From positions 210,020-274,019 of the forward strand of contig UQMD01000001.1 of NCBI GenBank assembly GCA_900542155.1: DNA of 64,000 bases, written 5' to 3'. The notes beneath the pieces were generated by a model. It ran no database searches and was not told where the DNA came from. It worked only from the letters and a program-made list of their open reading frames with translations. Source of the DNA: an uncultured Collinsella sp. GTDB lineage: Bacteria; Actinomycetota; Coriobacteriia; Coriobacteriales; Coriobacteriaceae. A program made the translations under genes and the position numbers. Below, one piece after another: positions 46,149 to 54,911 of this stretch (its first letter is position 1; every line of letters begins with the position of its first letter).

Positions 46149-48791
46149 CTACAGCGCGCCAGAGCCGGCTTGCATCATGCCGCCGGGGCCCGAGGTCACG
46201 CCGCTGCTCACAGGCGCGACGTTTCCGGTGTGCGGTGCCGCCGGGGCGGTATCGCCACCGAGCGTACCTGCCGGACGCGGTGCCGGGATCTCGCCCGTGC
46301 CGTGGCTAAAGACAAACTTGCCATCGGCCACGTCGCACAGGACGGTATCGCCCTCGCCCCACTCGCCGGCCAGCAGCTCCTCGGACAGCGGGTCCTCGAT
46401 GAGCTTTTGAATAGCACGGCGCAGCGGACGCGCACCGTTGGTGAGGTCGGTGCCCTCGGCCACGATCTTGTCATAGGCCGCATCGGTGAGCTTGATGTTC
46501 ATGCCGTTGGCAATCAAACGCTGACGCAGGTCGTCCACCAGCAGGTGCGCGATCTTGGTCAGATTCTCGCCCGAAAGCTTCTGGAACACCACGATGTCAT
46601 CGATACGGTTGAGCAGCTCGGGGCGGAACAGGCGCTTGAGCTCGCCCATCGCGCGGCCGCGGATCTCGCTCGAGGTAAGACCCTGCTCGCCCGTGGTACC
46701 AAAGCCCACGCTTGCATCCTGCGCAATCTCGCGGGCGCCCACGTTGGACGTCATGATGATCACAGTGTTGCGGAAGTCGACCGTCTTGCCCTGGCTATCG
46801 GTCAGACGACCCTCTTCCAGCACCTGCAGCAGAATGTTGAAGATATCGGGGTGCGCCTTCTCGATCTCGTCGAACAGCACGACCGAGTACGGGTGGCGAC
46901 GAACGGCCTTGGTGAGCTGGCCGCCCTCGTCGTGACCGACGTAACCCGGAGGGCTACCGATGAGCTTGGAGACCTCGAACTCGCTACCGAACTCGGACAT
47001 GTCGAAGCTGATGAGCGCGTCCTTGCTGCCAAAGAGGTACTCGGCGAGCGTCTTGGCGAGCTCGGTCTTGCCCGTGCCGGTGGGACCCAGGAAGATAAAG
47101 CTGCCGCCGGGGCGACGCGGATCCTTGAGCGGCGAGCGGCTGCGGCGCACGGCCTTGGCAACTGCCTCGACAGCCTCATCCTGACCGATAATGCGGGTCT
47201 TGAGCACGCTTTCGGCCTGCAGCAGGCGACGGCTCTCGCTCTCGGTAAGCGAGGACACCGGCACGCCCGAGGTCACGGACACGATATCGGCGATCTGGGA
47301 GACATCGATGGTGAGCGGGCTGGCGTCGAGCTCGGCCGTCCAGGCGGCCTTGGCCTCGGCGAGTTCAATCTCGGCAGCCTTCTGCTGCTCGGTGATCTCG
47401 GCGGCCTTGTTCATGTCGTCGCTCTCGGTGGCCTCCTGCGCGGCGGCCTTGAGCTCCTCGATACGATGCTCGGCCTCGCGCACCGGCTCGGGCGCGCGAT
47501 TCGCGGCGATGCGAGCGCGGGCACCGGCCTCGTCGATGAGGTCGATTGCCTTATCGGGCAGGAAGCGATCCTGGATGTAGCGGTTGGAGAGGTTCGCGGC
47601 GGCCTCGATGGCACCCTGCGTGTAACGCACGTGGTGGTGCTCCTCGTAGCGCGGCTTGAGCGCGGTCAGGATCTTGACCGTGTCCTCGACGCTCGGCTCC
47701 TCGACATCGATGGTCTGGAAGCGACGCTCGAAGGCCGGGTCCTTGGTGAGGTACTTGCGGAATTCCTCGGCCGTGGTGGCGCCGATAATCTGGAAGGCAC
47801 CGCGCGCGAGCACGGGCTTGAGCATGGAGCTCGCGTCGATGGAGCCCTCGGCAGAACCGGCACCGATGATGGTGTGCATCTCATCGATAAACAAGATGAC
47901 GTCGTCGGCCTCGGTAGCCTCTTGGATCACGTTCTTGAGGCGCTCCTCAAACTCACCGCGATACTTGGCGCCCGCGACAAGACCCGGCAGGTCGAGCGTC
48001 CAGATATTCTGGTTCATGAGGTTCTCGGGCACGTTGCCAGCAGCAATCTGCTGCGCCAGGCCCTCGACGATAGCCGTCTTGCCCACGCCGGGATCGCCCA
48101 GGATAAGCGGATTGTTCTTGGTGCGGCGCGAAAGGATCTCCATCATGCGCTGGACTTCCTTTTCGCGGCCAATCACGGGATCGAGCTCGCCGTCGCGCGC
48201 CTTTTGCGTGAGGTTGGTGGCGAACTGCTTGAGCGTGTCGGTGCCGCTCCCCTTTTGCTGAGAGGCATCCGAGCCGCTAAAGAACGGCAGGCCCGCACCG
48301 GGACGACCAGCGCCAGCGCCAGCGAGCGGACGCTTCTTGTCCTGATCCTTGGCAGTGAGCTTTTCGATGGCCTTTTTAATGGAAGAAGACGACACGCCCA
48401 GGCGCATGAGGATGTCCATGGCCATGCCGTTGCCTTCTTCGACGATGCCGATCAGCAAGTGCTCGGTCGAAACGTAGGTCTGGTTGTTCTCGCGTGCCAC
48501 GCGGAAGGAGCGCTCCATCACGCTAATGACGAGCGGCGTAAAGGCAAGCTTGGCAGCCTCGGTCTCCTCGCTGGGCTCGGGAACCGTGGTCTGGACCTCT
48601 TTGAGGGTATCCATGATGTCGTCGTAGGAGATATCGAGCGAGCGCAGCGCCTCAGCGGCAATGCCCTCGTCCTCCTTGGCGAGCGCGAGCAACAGATGCT
48701 CGGTACCCACCTTATTTGAATGAAGATCGAGCGCCTCCTGCTTGGCCATGGACATGACCTTGCGCGCGCGATCGGTAAAACGGTCTAACAT
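46149..48791 (-). CDS. clpC: ATP-dependent Clp protease ATP-binding subunit ClpC
   Basis: An 880-residue AAA+ unfoldase that feeds proteins to ClpP. In order: two Clp N repeats (about 1-150), a glycine-rich linker, the first AAA module with GDPGVGKT and DEMHTIIGAG, a coiled middle domain (about 410-470), and the second AAA module with GPTGTGKT. GYVGHDEGGQLT and the sensor regions of the second module are intact. The C-terminal tail is Gly/Pro/Ala-rich. AGAGGAA lies about eight bases before the ATG at 48791. It is monocistronic here; no ctsR or mcsB lies beside it. Confidence 0.97.
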   Translation of the reverse strand: MLDRFTDRARKVMSMAKQEALDLHSNKVGTEHLLLALAKEDEGIAAEALRSLDISYDDIMDTLKEVQTTVPEPSEETEAAKLAFTPLVISVMERSFRVARENNQTYVSTEHLLIGIVEEGNGMAMDILMRLGVSSSSIKKAIEKLTAKDQDKKRPLAGAGAGRPGAGLPFFSGSDASQQKGSGTDTLKQFATNLTQKARDGELDPVIGREKEVQRMMEILSRRTKNNPLILGDPGVGKTAIVEGLAQQIAAGNVPENLMNQNIWTLDLPGLVAGAKYRGEFEERLKNVIQEATEADDVILFIDEMHTIIGAGSAEGSIDASSMLKPVLARGAFQIIGATTAEEFRKYLTKDPAFERRFQTIDVEEPSVEDTVKILTALKPRYEEHHHVRYTQGAIEAAANLSNRYIQDRFLPDKAIDLIDEAGARARIAANRAPEPVREAEHRIEELKAAAQEATESDDMNKAAEITEQQKAAEIELAEAKAAWTAELDASPLTIDVSQIADIVSVTSGVPVSSLTESESRRLLQAESVLKTRIIGQDEAVEAVAKAVRRSRSPLKDPRRPGGSFIFLGPTGTGKTELAKTLAEYLFGSKDALISFDMSEFGSEFEVSKLIGSPPGYVGHDEGGQLTKAVRRHPYSVVLFDEIEKAHPDIFNILLQVLEEGRLTDSQGKTVDFRNTVIIMTSNVGAREIAQDASVGFGTTGEQGLTSSEIRGRAMGELKRLFRPELLNRIDDIVVFQKLSGENLTKIAHLLVDDLRQRLIANGMNIKLTDAAYDKIVAEGTDLTNGARPLRRAIQKLIEDPLSEELLAGEWGEGDTVLCDVADGKFVFSHGTGEIPAPRPAGTLGGDTAPAAPHTGNVAPVSSGVTSGPGGMMQAGSGAL

Positions 48792-48830
48792 GCTAGTTCC
48801 TCTTAGACGAGCTAGTTTTTTCAAACGCAA

Positions 48831-48853
48831 AGCGCCACTCGTGGCGGCGCTTT
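48831..48853. terminator. Hairpin upstream of clpC
   Basis: AAAGCGCCA and GGCGGCGCTTT arms pair around CTCGT. It lies between clpC and the DUF2798 gene and may terminate the latter, but only a broken T-run follows. Confidence 0.5.
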
Positions 48854-48977
48854 GGTCTCTTTACCCATATGGATTATATGTTAACCGTTGGGACCTTTCC
48901 CGCCCGTAGCCGCACGACAACGTCTACAAAAAAGGAATTGCTCGGGTCCGTTTGGCGGTTTGGTTTTGAGCTGCTGT

Positions 48978-49580
48978 CTAGCAGGCGGGCTCGACACCCA
49001 TGTCCTCGGCAACGTCATTGACAGCATCGGCAGCGGGAGCACCCGGCATGCGCACGAGCTCCATATGCTGCTCTTCGAAGACGGTTCCCATGGGAAAGGC
49101 GCGGCGGAAGACAAAGCGAGCAACCGGACCGGCCACCAGCAGGTTCCAGGGCAGGGCCATGATAAAGTTGCGCGGAATGTTAACGAGCCACATCATCGGC
49201 AGTGCCTGCAGGTTTGCGAGCGGGCCGCCGGGCATGTGGAACAGGCCCTCGCACGCACCGTAGAGCGACATGATGATGACCATGGGAACGACCATGCAGG
49301 AGCTGACGGTGAGCGTCATGGCAAGAGGAGAGCTCTTGCCCGGCGTGACCAGGAACTTAAAGGCGAAACCCTTGGCAAGGGGGCTGGCGACGAACCAGTC
49401 GCAGCACATGGCAAAAACGTAGGCAACGGGGAAGCCGAGCCACGCGGCGGCAACAACCTCGCCGTCGATGGCCCCATGCTGCAGGGCAACGTTGTAGATG
49501 CTCATCCAGAGCACCATGCAAAAGCACATGATAAAGGCGAACAGCAGGCTCTCTCGTTTGTTGATAGGCATAAAGGGCAT
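48978..49580 (-). CDS. DUF2798 membrane protein
   Basis: A 200-residue protein with four membrane segments in two similar halves, the DUF2798 layout: SLLFAFIMCFCMVLWMSIYN followed by WLGFPVAYVFAMCCDWFVASPLAKG, then MTLTVSSCMVVPMVIIMSLYG and NFIMALPWNLLVAGPVARFVFR. AAAGGA lies three bases before the ATG. Function of the family is unknown. The C-terminus is acidic with several Met and Cys residues, which may hint at metal contact. Confidence 0.82.
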   Translation of the reverse strand: MPFMPINKRESLLFAFIMCFCMVLWMSIYNVALQHGAIDGEVVAAAWLGFPVAYVFAMCCDWFVASPLAKGFAFKFLVTPGKSSPLAMTLTVSSCMVVPMVIIMSLYGACEGLFHMPGGPLANLQALPMMWLVNIPRNFIMALPWNLLVAGPVARFVFRRAFPMGTVFEEQHMELVRMPGAPAADAVNDVAEDMGVEPAC

Positions 49581-49617
49581 GGTCCTTTCTGTGTTGCGCC
49601 GCGGCGCACAACAAAAA

Positions 49618-49662
49618 CGGGCGGGCGAGATGGAGCTGTTGGGACTTCATCTCGCCCGCCCG
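49618..49662 (-). terminator. Terminator of the ThrE-like gene
   Basis: CGGGCGGGCGAGATG and CATCTCGCCCGCCCG are perfect 15-base arms around a 15-base loop, followed on the minus strand by TTTTTG. Confidence 0.9.
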
Positions 49663-49789
49663 TGGTACGTGCGTCTGCGACTACTTATGTGGTGGAACTA
49701 CCCTAACACGAACGGCGCGCGCTTCGTAAGCGTTGAGTTTATGGAGATGCGAGGCGCAGTTGATCCGTTGGGACGTCCCCAACGACAAA

Positions 49790-51358
49790 TTAGCTGGTGT
49801 GGCGCCAGCGAGGGTCGGTGAGCGTACGCGCCACACCCAGGCCAACGGGCAAAAACGCCACGATGAGCACTGCACGCACAAACCAGCCGAGCATATTGAC
49901 CGTGTCGAAGGTGCACATGTAATACATCGAGCGATACAGATACAAGCCCGGCACCATAATGACAATCGATGGCACCGTGAGGGCGATACGTGGGTAGGTG
50001 AGCCTGATTTCTGCCAGGCTTGCCAGCAAACCCGAAACGAGCGCCCCGATAAATGCAGCCGCCTCGGGAGGCATTCCCGCGCTGAGGCCCAGGAAGGGAA
50101 GCATCGTCGGCCCATCGACAAGGGTCAAACGAAGGGTATTGGACACGGCGCCGATCAGCCCAGCTGCCGTGGCCATCTTTACCGGGCTGTTGAACATCAC
50201 TGAGAAGCCGAATACGCCAACGAAGCTCATTAGCACGCGCAAGAGCGTAAGGGCAAGCGGCGAAAGGCCGAGCGGCGCAAAGTCGTCCGGCGCCAGGCCA
50301 ACACACTCGGCAACCATCCAACCTACGAGCGTCGCCATCACAATAATCGACACAGCATACGAAAGACGCTCAATGCCGCTTCGCATGTCGAGCTTAGCGA
50401 TGTCGAGACCTGCCGTAATGAGAGGAAAGCCGGGGATCACAAAGAGCATGGCGCCGATATAGCCTTCTTGGTGCGACATTGCCCCCGGTATGACCTGGCC
50501 AAGGCCAAGCAATGCCAGCAGATACGAGACGCAAGCGAGTGCAACGCCGATCGTCAGCGCGCTAAACTGGCCAAGGCCCTGCTTGAGAATATGGGAGCGC
50601 GCAAAGTTGCCGACACCAGCGCCCACAAATGCACAGGCCATCTCGATAGGGCCGCCGCCGAGCAAAAAGACAAAGGCGCCGCAAGCACAGGCCGCCGCAA
50701 TGCCCTGTTGCCAGGGAGTGTAATCGGGTTTTGAACTCTCAACGGTCTTGAGCATCTCGTGATACTCATGCACCGTAAAACGACGGCCATATGTCTCGAT
50801 TTCCTTTAGGAAGCTCTCCATCATCCAAATGCGATGGGTATTGACGCCCGTTGTGGGCAAGCTGACGACTTCGTTAAAGCAGTGACCATCTTCAATACAA
50901 GTACACTCAAACGACAGGAGACTTAAGTCAACGTGGATGGTGACACCGAGCACGGCGGCGATGCGATTCATGGTATCGCGTACACGCCAGGCACCCGTTC
51001 CGCTCGCGAGCATAAGCATACCGGTGCGACAAATGATGGATGATTTGTCGGTAAGTGGCGCATCGACGGCAAGCTCATCGCCTGCCGTCACGATCTGGCG
51101 CCAGTCAGTTTTCATATGGAGCGCGCCGGCACGGACACCGTGGTGCAAAGAGATTCTCGAAAGCAGCGGGTCGGGGCGCGAAGGCTGTGGGGGTTCCGTC
51201 GATTCATTCTCAACCTCATCAGCCCCTTCACCCACTAGGTCAAATGAGTCAAGCGATGCCGGCTCGCGACGGTCGATCGGCTCCTCGTCCTCATCATCAA
51301 AATAGTTGAACTGATTGAGCATGTCCTCTTCGATTGCACGATCGCTCGCGTCGTCCAT
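49790..51358 (-). CDS. ThrE-family threonine/serine exporter
   Basis: A 522-residue protein of the DUF1212/ThrE family with both halves fused. The N-terminal 85 residues are acidic and disordered. The soluble ThrE domain (about 95-215) contains TGAWRVRDTMNRIAAVLGV. Ten or so membrane helices follow, with PWQQGIAAACACGAFVFLLGG starting the first half and a smaller DUF3815-like half near the end. Corynebacterium ThrE exports threonine and serine by proton antiport. AAGGGAG precedes the ATG at a long spacing. Substrate is presumed from the family. Confidence 0.87.
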   Translation of the reverse strand: MDDASDRAIEEDMLNQFNYFDDEDEEPIDRREPASLDSFDLVGEGADEVENESTEPPQPSRPDPLLSRISLHHGVRAGALHMKTDWRQIVTAGDELAVDAPLTDKSSIICRTGMLMLASGTGAWRVRDTMNRIAAVLGVTIHVDLSLLSFECTCIEDGHCFNEVVSLPTTGVNTHRIWMMESFLKEIETYGRRFTVHEYHEMLKTVESSKPDYTPWQQGIAAACACGAFVFLLGGGPIEMACAFVGAGVGNFARSHILKQGLGQFSALTIGVALACVSYLLALLGLGQVIPGAMSHQEGYIGAMLFVIPGFPLITAGLDIAKLDMRSGIERLSYAVSIIVMATLVGWMVAECVGLAPDDFAPLGLSPLALTLLRVLMSFVGVFGFSVMFNSPVKMATAAGLIGAVSNTLRLTLVDGPTMLPFLGLSAGMPPEAAAFIGALVSGLLASLAEIRLTYPRIALTVPSIVIMVPGLYLYRSMYYMCTFDTVNMLGWFVRAVLIVAFLPVGLGVARTLTDPRWRHTS

Positions 51359-51776
51359 ACAGACGCTCCCTTCCTACCGACTAACCCCCATCCTAGGCAG
51401 CGACGGCTAAAGGAAACATAAAAGAGACGACTGTCATGCACGGAAGGCGTAAACCCCCAATGCACCGGTAGACCCCAGGCGGCTAGGACCGTCCCCAAGT
51501 GCCGGCACAAGAGGAACGTCCCTAAGTGCCAACCAGGGCAACGCCGCAGGTAGAGGACGGACAGCGAAAGCCCGCCAGAGCGAGCAAGGTGCCTTCAAGC
51601 AAAATGGCGCCGCAGGTTGAGCATAAGTCAGCGAGCGGGTCGCATTTGAGGCAAGGTGGCGTGAAACGAAAGGGCGCTGACCTTCTGGTCGCGCCCTTGA
51701 AGTTGAACGTCAGATTGCCCAAATGCGGCCCGCGCAGCGTCGAGCCGTTACGCGGTTCGTAGAACCGCGTAACTAG
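51359..51776. other. Gene-free gap with repeat fragments
   Basis: The gap contains GGACCGTCCCCAAGTGCC and GAACGTCCCTAAGTGCC as two related units (about 51488-51532), a hairpin AAGGGCGC/GCGCCCTT near 51669-51698, and GTTACGCGGTTC/GAACCGCGTAAC (51747-51773) just after the lysS stop. The last one recurs at 56263-56290. A short minus-strand frame with several cysteines lies here, but it has no ribosome-binding site and I did not call it. Confidence 0.6.
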
Positions 51777-53741
51777 TTAGTACATCTTTGCGCCGGCAGG
51801 GATGGAATCGTCGAGCTGGATCAGGTTGAGACGCTCCTCGCCCTCCTCCTCGTGGATGGCGCTGATGAGCATACCGCAGCTGGGGATGCCCATCATCTTG
51901 CGCGGAGGCAGGTTGGTGATGGCGAGTAGGGTCTTGCCGACCAGGTCCTCGGGCTCGTAATAATCGTGAATGCCGGAGAGGATGGTGCGGTCGGTGCCGG
52001 TGCCGTCATCGAGCGTAAAGTTCAGCAGCTTCTTGGACTTCTTGACGGCCTCGCATGCCTTGACCTTCACGGCGCGGAAGTCGCTCTTGGAGAAGGTATC
52101 AAAGTCGACGAACTCCTCAAACAGCGGCTCAACGGCAATCTTGGAATAATCAACCGTGGGCTTAAGCGGCTTGACGAAGGGGCTCGCGGCGTTGCCGGCC
52201 TCGGCGGCCTTGGCAGCAGCGGCACCGGACTGGAAACCCTTCTCGGGCTTCATGTGCGGGAACAGCAGCACGTCGCGGATGGAAGCTTGGTTGGTGAGCA
52301 GCATGACCACGCGGTCGATACCGATGCCGATGCCGCCCGCGGGAGGCATACCGTACTCGAGGGCACGCACGTAATCCTCGTCGTACTCCATGGCCTCGTC
52401 GTCGCCGCCGGCCTTCTCGGCCATCTGGGCGGCGAAGCGCTCGGCCTGGTCGACCGGGTCGTTGAGCTCGGAGAATGCGTTGGCGTACTCGTGGCCGGCG
52501 ATGACCAGCTCAAAGCGGAGAGTCAGACGCGGGTCGTCCTCAAAACGCTTGGCAAGCGGGCTGACCTCGATGGGGTAATCGCACACGAAGGTCGGGTTGA
52601 CGATGGTGTCCTCGCCCAGCTCATCGTAAATCTCGGCGATGATCTTGCCGGCAGTCCACTCGGGCTTGATCTCCAGGCCCTTCTCGCGAGCGGCGGCAGC
52701 AAGCTCCTCGACGGGCGTGTCGATGGTGACCTTCTTGCCGAGCACGTCCGAGACAATGTCGGACATGGGACGGCTTGCCCACTCACCAGAAAGGTCGATG
52801 GTCTGGCCCTGGTACTCGATGACCTCGGGGTTGCCGATGGCCTTGTTAGCCGCCTTAATGACACCCTGGGCGAGCGCCTTCATGCCCTCGAGGTCTGAGA
52901 AGGCACGGTAGGCCTCCATCGTGGTGAACTCGGGGTTGTGGGTAAGGTCCATGCCCTCGTTACGGAAGATGCGGCCGATCTCGAACACGCGCTCAAAACC
53001 ACCGACGATGCAGCGCTTGAGGTGGAGCTCGGTGGCAATACGCAGGTAGCACTCCTGATCGAGCGCGTTGAAGTGGGTAATGAACGGCTTGGCGGTAGCG
53101 CCGCCCTGGATGGTCTGCAGGATGGGGGTCTCGACCTCCATGTAGCCGTCGGACTCCATAAAGCGGCGGAAGGTGGAGAGGATCTGCGAGCGCTTACGGA
53201 AGGTCTCGCGAACGTCGTCGTTGGCGATCAGATCGACATAGCGCTGGCGATAGCGGGTCTCCTTGTCGGAAAGACCGTGGAACTTCTCGGGCAGCGGGCG
53301 AACGGCCTTGGAAAGCAGGGTCGCGCTCTTTGGGGCAACGGAAAGCTGGCCGCGCTGGGTGCGCACGACCACGCCGGTCACGCCCAGGATGTCACCTAGG
53401 TCGAGGGCCTTGAGCGTATTCCAGGTAGCCTCGTCCATGTCGTTGATGCGACAGAACAGCTGAATCTCGGCAGTCGCATCGCGCACGACGATGAACATGA
53501 TCTTGCCCTGACCGCGCTTGGCGACCACGCGGCCGGCGATCTTCACGACGTCCTCGGTGTCCTCGCCATCGGCAAGCCCGGCGTACTTAGCCTCGATATC
53601 GGCGACGTAGTCCTCAAGCTCAGAGTGCTCGGGATAGGGGTTCTGGCCCGCCTCGAACAGGGCGGCGCGCTTGGCCAGGCGGGTGGCGCGCTCGTCGTTG
53701 AGCGTCGATGCCTGATCGGCGGCGTTCTGGTTCTCTGCCAT
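51777..53741 (-). CDS. lysS: Lysyl-tRNA synthetase with C-terminal tRNA-binding domain
   Basis: A 654-residue class II synthetase. It has an N-terminal OB-fold anticodon-binding domain (VKIAGRVVAKRGQGKIMFIVVRD) and a catalytic core with motif 2 (FEIGRIFRNEGMDLTHNPEFTTMEAY) and motif 3 (GIGIGIDRVVMLLTNQ). Ordinary bacterial LysRS ends soon after motif 3 at about 500 residues. Here an Ala/Lys linker and a second OB-fold of the Trbp111/MetRS-C type follow (about 545-654): FSKSDFRAVKVKACEAVKKS, ILSGIHDYYEPEDLVGK and NLPPRKMMGIPSCGMLIS. The extra domain should raise tRNA affinity. GAGGAG precedes the start; greA lies upstream behind a terminator. Confidence 0.95.
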   Translation of the reverse strand: MAENQNAADQASTLNDERATRLAKRAALFEAGQNPYPEHSELEDYVADIEAKYAGLADGEDTEDVVKIAGRVVAKRGQGKIMFIVVRDATAEIQLFCRINDMDEATWNTLKALDLGDILGVTGVVVRTQRGQLSVAPKSATLLSKAVRPLPEKFHGLSDKETRYRQRYVDLIANDDVRETFRKRSQILSTFRRFMESDGYMEVETPILQTIQGGATAKPFITHFNALDQECYLRIATELHLKRCIVGGFERVFEIGRIFRNEGMDLTHNPEFTTMEAYRAFSDLEGMKALAQGVIKAANKAIGNPEVIEYQGQTIDLSGEWASRPMSDIVSDVLGKKVTIDTPVEELAAAAREKGLEIKPEWTAGKIIAEIYDELGEDTIVNPTFVCDYPIEVSPLAKRFEDDPRLTLRFELVIAGHEYANAFSELNDPVDQAERFAAQMAEKAGGDDEAMEYDEDYVRALEYGMPPAGGIGIGIDRVVMLLTNQASIRDVLLFPHMKPEKGFQSGAAAAKAAEAGNAASPFVKPLKPTVDYSKIAVEPLFEEFVDFDTFSKSDFRAVKVKACEAVKKSKKLLNFTLDDGTGTDRTILSGIHDYYEPEDLVGKTLLAITNLPPRKMMGIPSCGMLISAIHEEEGEERLNLIQLDDSIPAGAKMY

Positions 53742-53762
53742 AAGTTAGCTCCTCAAATTAAA

Positions 53763-53793
53763 ACGCTCCCCAGGATTCGGTCCCAGGGAGCGA
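53763..53793 (-). terminator. Terminator of greA
   Basis: CGCTCCC and GGGAGCG close an imperfect stem in the 79-base greA-lysS gap; on the minus strand TTTTAATTTG follows. Confidence 0.65.
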
Positions 53794-53820
53794 AAACATA
53801 GCTTTACGCGGGACCGTGGT

Positions 53821-54291
53821 CTAGCGTGCGATCTTGGCGATGGTGTAGACGCGAGTCTTGCCGGAAGGCGTAACGACCTCGACGGAGTCGCCCTCGCCGT
53901 GACCGATGATGGCATGGCCAACCGGAGACTCGTTGGAAATCTTGTGCTCGAGCGAGTTGGTCTCAGTGGTACCGACGAGCGTGACTTCCATGACCTCACC
54001 GTTGGGATCAATCAGAGAAACGGTGGAACCGATGGAGACGGTCAGATCGCCCGTGGTGGCAGCAACCTGAGCGTTGGCGAGGATGGCCTGGATCTCGGCA
54101 ATACGAGCGGCGTTCTGGGCCTGCTTGTCCTTGGCGGCATCGTACTCGGAGTTCTCCGAAAGGTCGCCGAACGCGCGGGCTTCCTTGATGTCCTCGACGA
54201 TCTCCTTGGCGTAATCGCCCTCACGCCAAGCGAGCTCCTCGACGAGCTTCTGGCGGCCCTCAGCGGTCAGTACGATCTGGCTTGCGTCCAT
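53821..54291 (-). CDS. greA: Transcription elongation factor GreA
   Basis: A 156-residue GreA. The N-terminal coiled coil has the tip acidic residues in ARAFGDLSENSEYDAAKDKQ that enter the RNA polymerase secondary channel and stimulate cleavage of backtracked RNA. The C-terminal FKBP-like domain ends with ISNESPVGHAIIGHGEGDSVEVVTPSG. The start at 54291 follows GGGGAGA; a further upstream in-frame ATG adds a non-conserved decapeptide. Confidence 0.97.
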   Translation of the reverse strand: MDASQIVLTAEGRQKLVEELAWREGDYAKEIVEDIKEARAFGDLSENSEYDAAKDKQAQNAARIAEIQAILANAQVAATTGDLTVSIGSTVSLIDPNGEVMEVTLVGTTETNSLEHKISNESPVGHAIIGHGEGDSVEVVTPSGKTRVYTIAKIAR

Positions 54292-54342
54292 ACGGATATC
54301 TCCCCAACTCTGATCAAACAATCAACTGTCAACAAAACAAAA

Positions 54343-54372
54343 AAGACCGGCTAGCCTGCGGGCAAGCCGGTC
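54343..54372 (-). terminator. Terminator of tatA
   Basis: GACCGGCT and AGCCGGTC arms with inner GCC/GGC pairs around CGCA, followed on the minus strand by TTTTTTG. Confidence 0.88.
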
Positions 54373-54397
54373 AGGTGCTCACCCCAAAGGGATGGGA

Positions 54398-54673
54398 CTA
54401 CTCTGCGTCCGCGTCGCTGTCCTCTGCCTGCTTCTTCTTGGCAGCAGCGAGCTTGGCCTCGAGCTCAGCGATCTCCTTGTCCTCCTCGGACTGCTCGACC
54501 ACGACCTCCTCGGCCTGCTTGGTCTCGGCCTTATCGTCGCCCTCCATACCCTCGCGGATATTCTTGACGGTAGAGCCGAGGGACTTGCCGAGCTTCGGCA
54601 GGTTCTTGGGCCCGAAGATAATCAGGACAACGACGAGAATAATGATGAGCTCAGGAGCCCTCAGTCCAAACAT
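54398..54673 (-). CDS. tatA: Sec-independent translocase TatA/E
   Basis: A 91-residue protein with one N-terminal membrane helix (about 8-21), the conserved hinge FGPKNLPKLGKSLG, an amphipathic helix, and a long charged Glu/Lys-rich tail. TatA oligomers form the pore through which folded proteins pass. GGAGG lies six bases before the ATG at 54673. It stands alone; no tatC is in the window, so the partner must be elsewhere. Confidence 0.93.
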   Translation of the reverse strand: MFGLRAPELIIILVVVLIIFGPKNLPKLGKSLGSTVKNIREGMEGDDKAETKQAEEVVVEQSEEDKEIAELEAKLAAAKKKQAEDSDADAE

Positions 54674-54746
54674 GTAGACCTCCACAATACAGCGAGACAA
54701 GCTCGAATGAGTATACCGCGGGTATCGCGGTATCACAACAATAGCT

Positions 54747-54776
54747 AAAAAAAGGGACCGCAAGAAGCGGTCCCTC
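54747..54776 (-). terminator. Terminator of tRNA-Pro
   Basis: GGGACCGC and GCGGTCCC arms with a five-base loop, followed on the minus strand by seven T residues. Confidence 0.9.
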
Positions 54777-54785
54777 CTCATGCTC

Positions 54786-54862
54786 TGGTCGGGTTGACTG
54801 GATTTGAACCAGCGACCCCTGCGTCCCGAACGCAGTGCTCTACCAAACTGAGCCACAACCCG
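54786..54862 (-). tRNA. tRNA-Pro(CGG)
   Basis: A 77-base cloverleaf with encoded CCA; acceptor CGGGTTG/CAACCCG, T-loop GGTTCAAATCC, anticodon loop TTCGGGA giving CGG. A strong terminator follows. Confidence 0.95.
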
Positions 54863-54911
54863 TTAGCTCGACTATAGTAACAAAGATTTCCGCCACGTGC
54901 TAGATAATTTT

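Noticed and set aside
46035..48719. An 894-codon open frame on the plus strand
   Set aside because: It mirrors clpC over its full length. The opposite frame has every ClpC motif; this one has low-complexity Leu/Arg/Gly composition.
51522..51722. A 66-codon minus-strand frame with six cysteines between thrE-like and lysS genes
   Set aside because: It has a TTG start without a Shine-Dalgarno, overlaps a hairpin and repeat fragments, and shows no family pattern.
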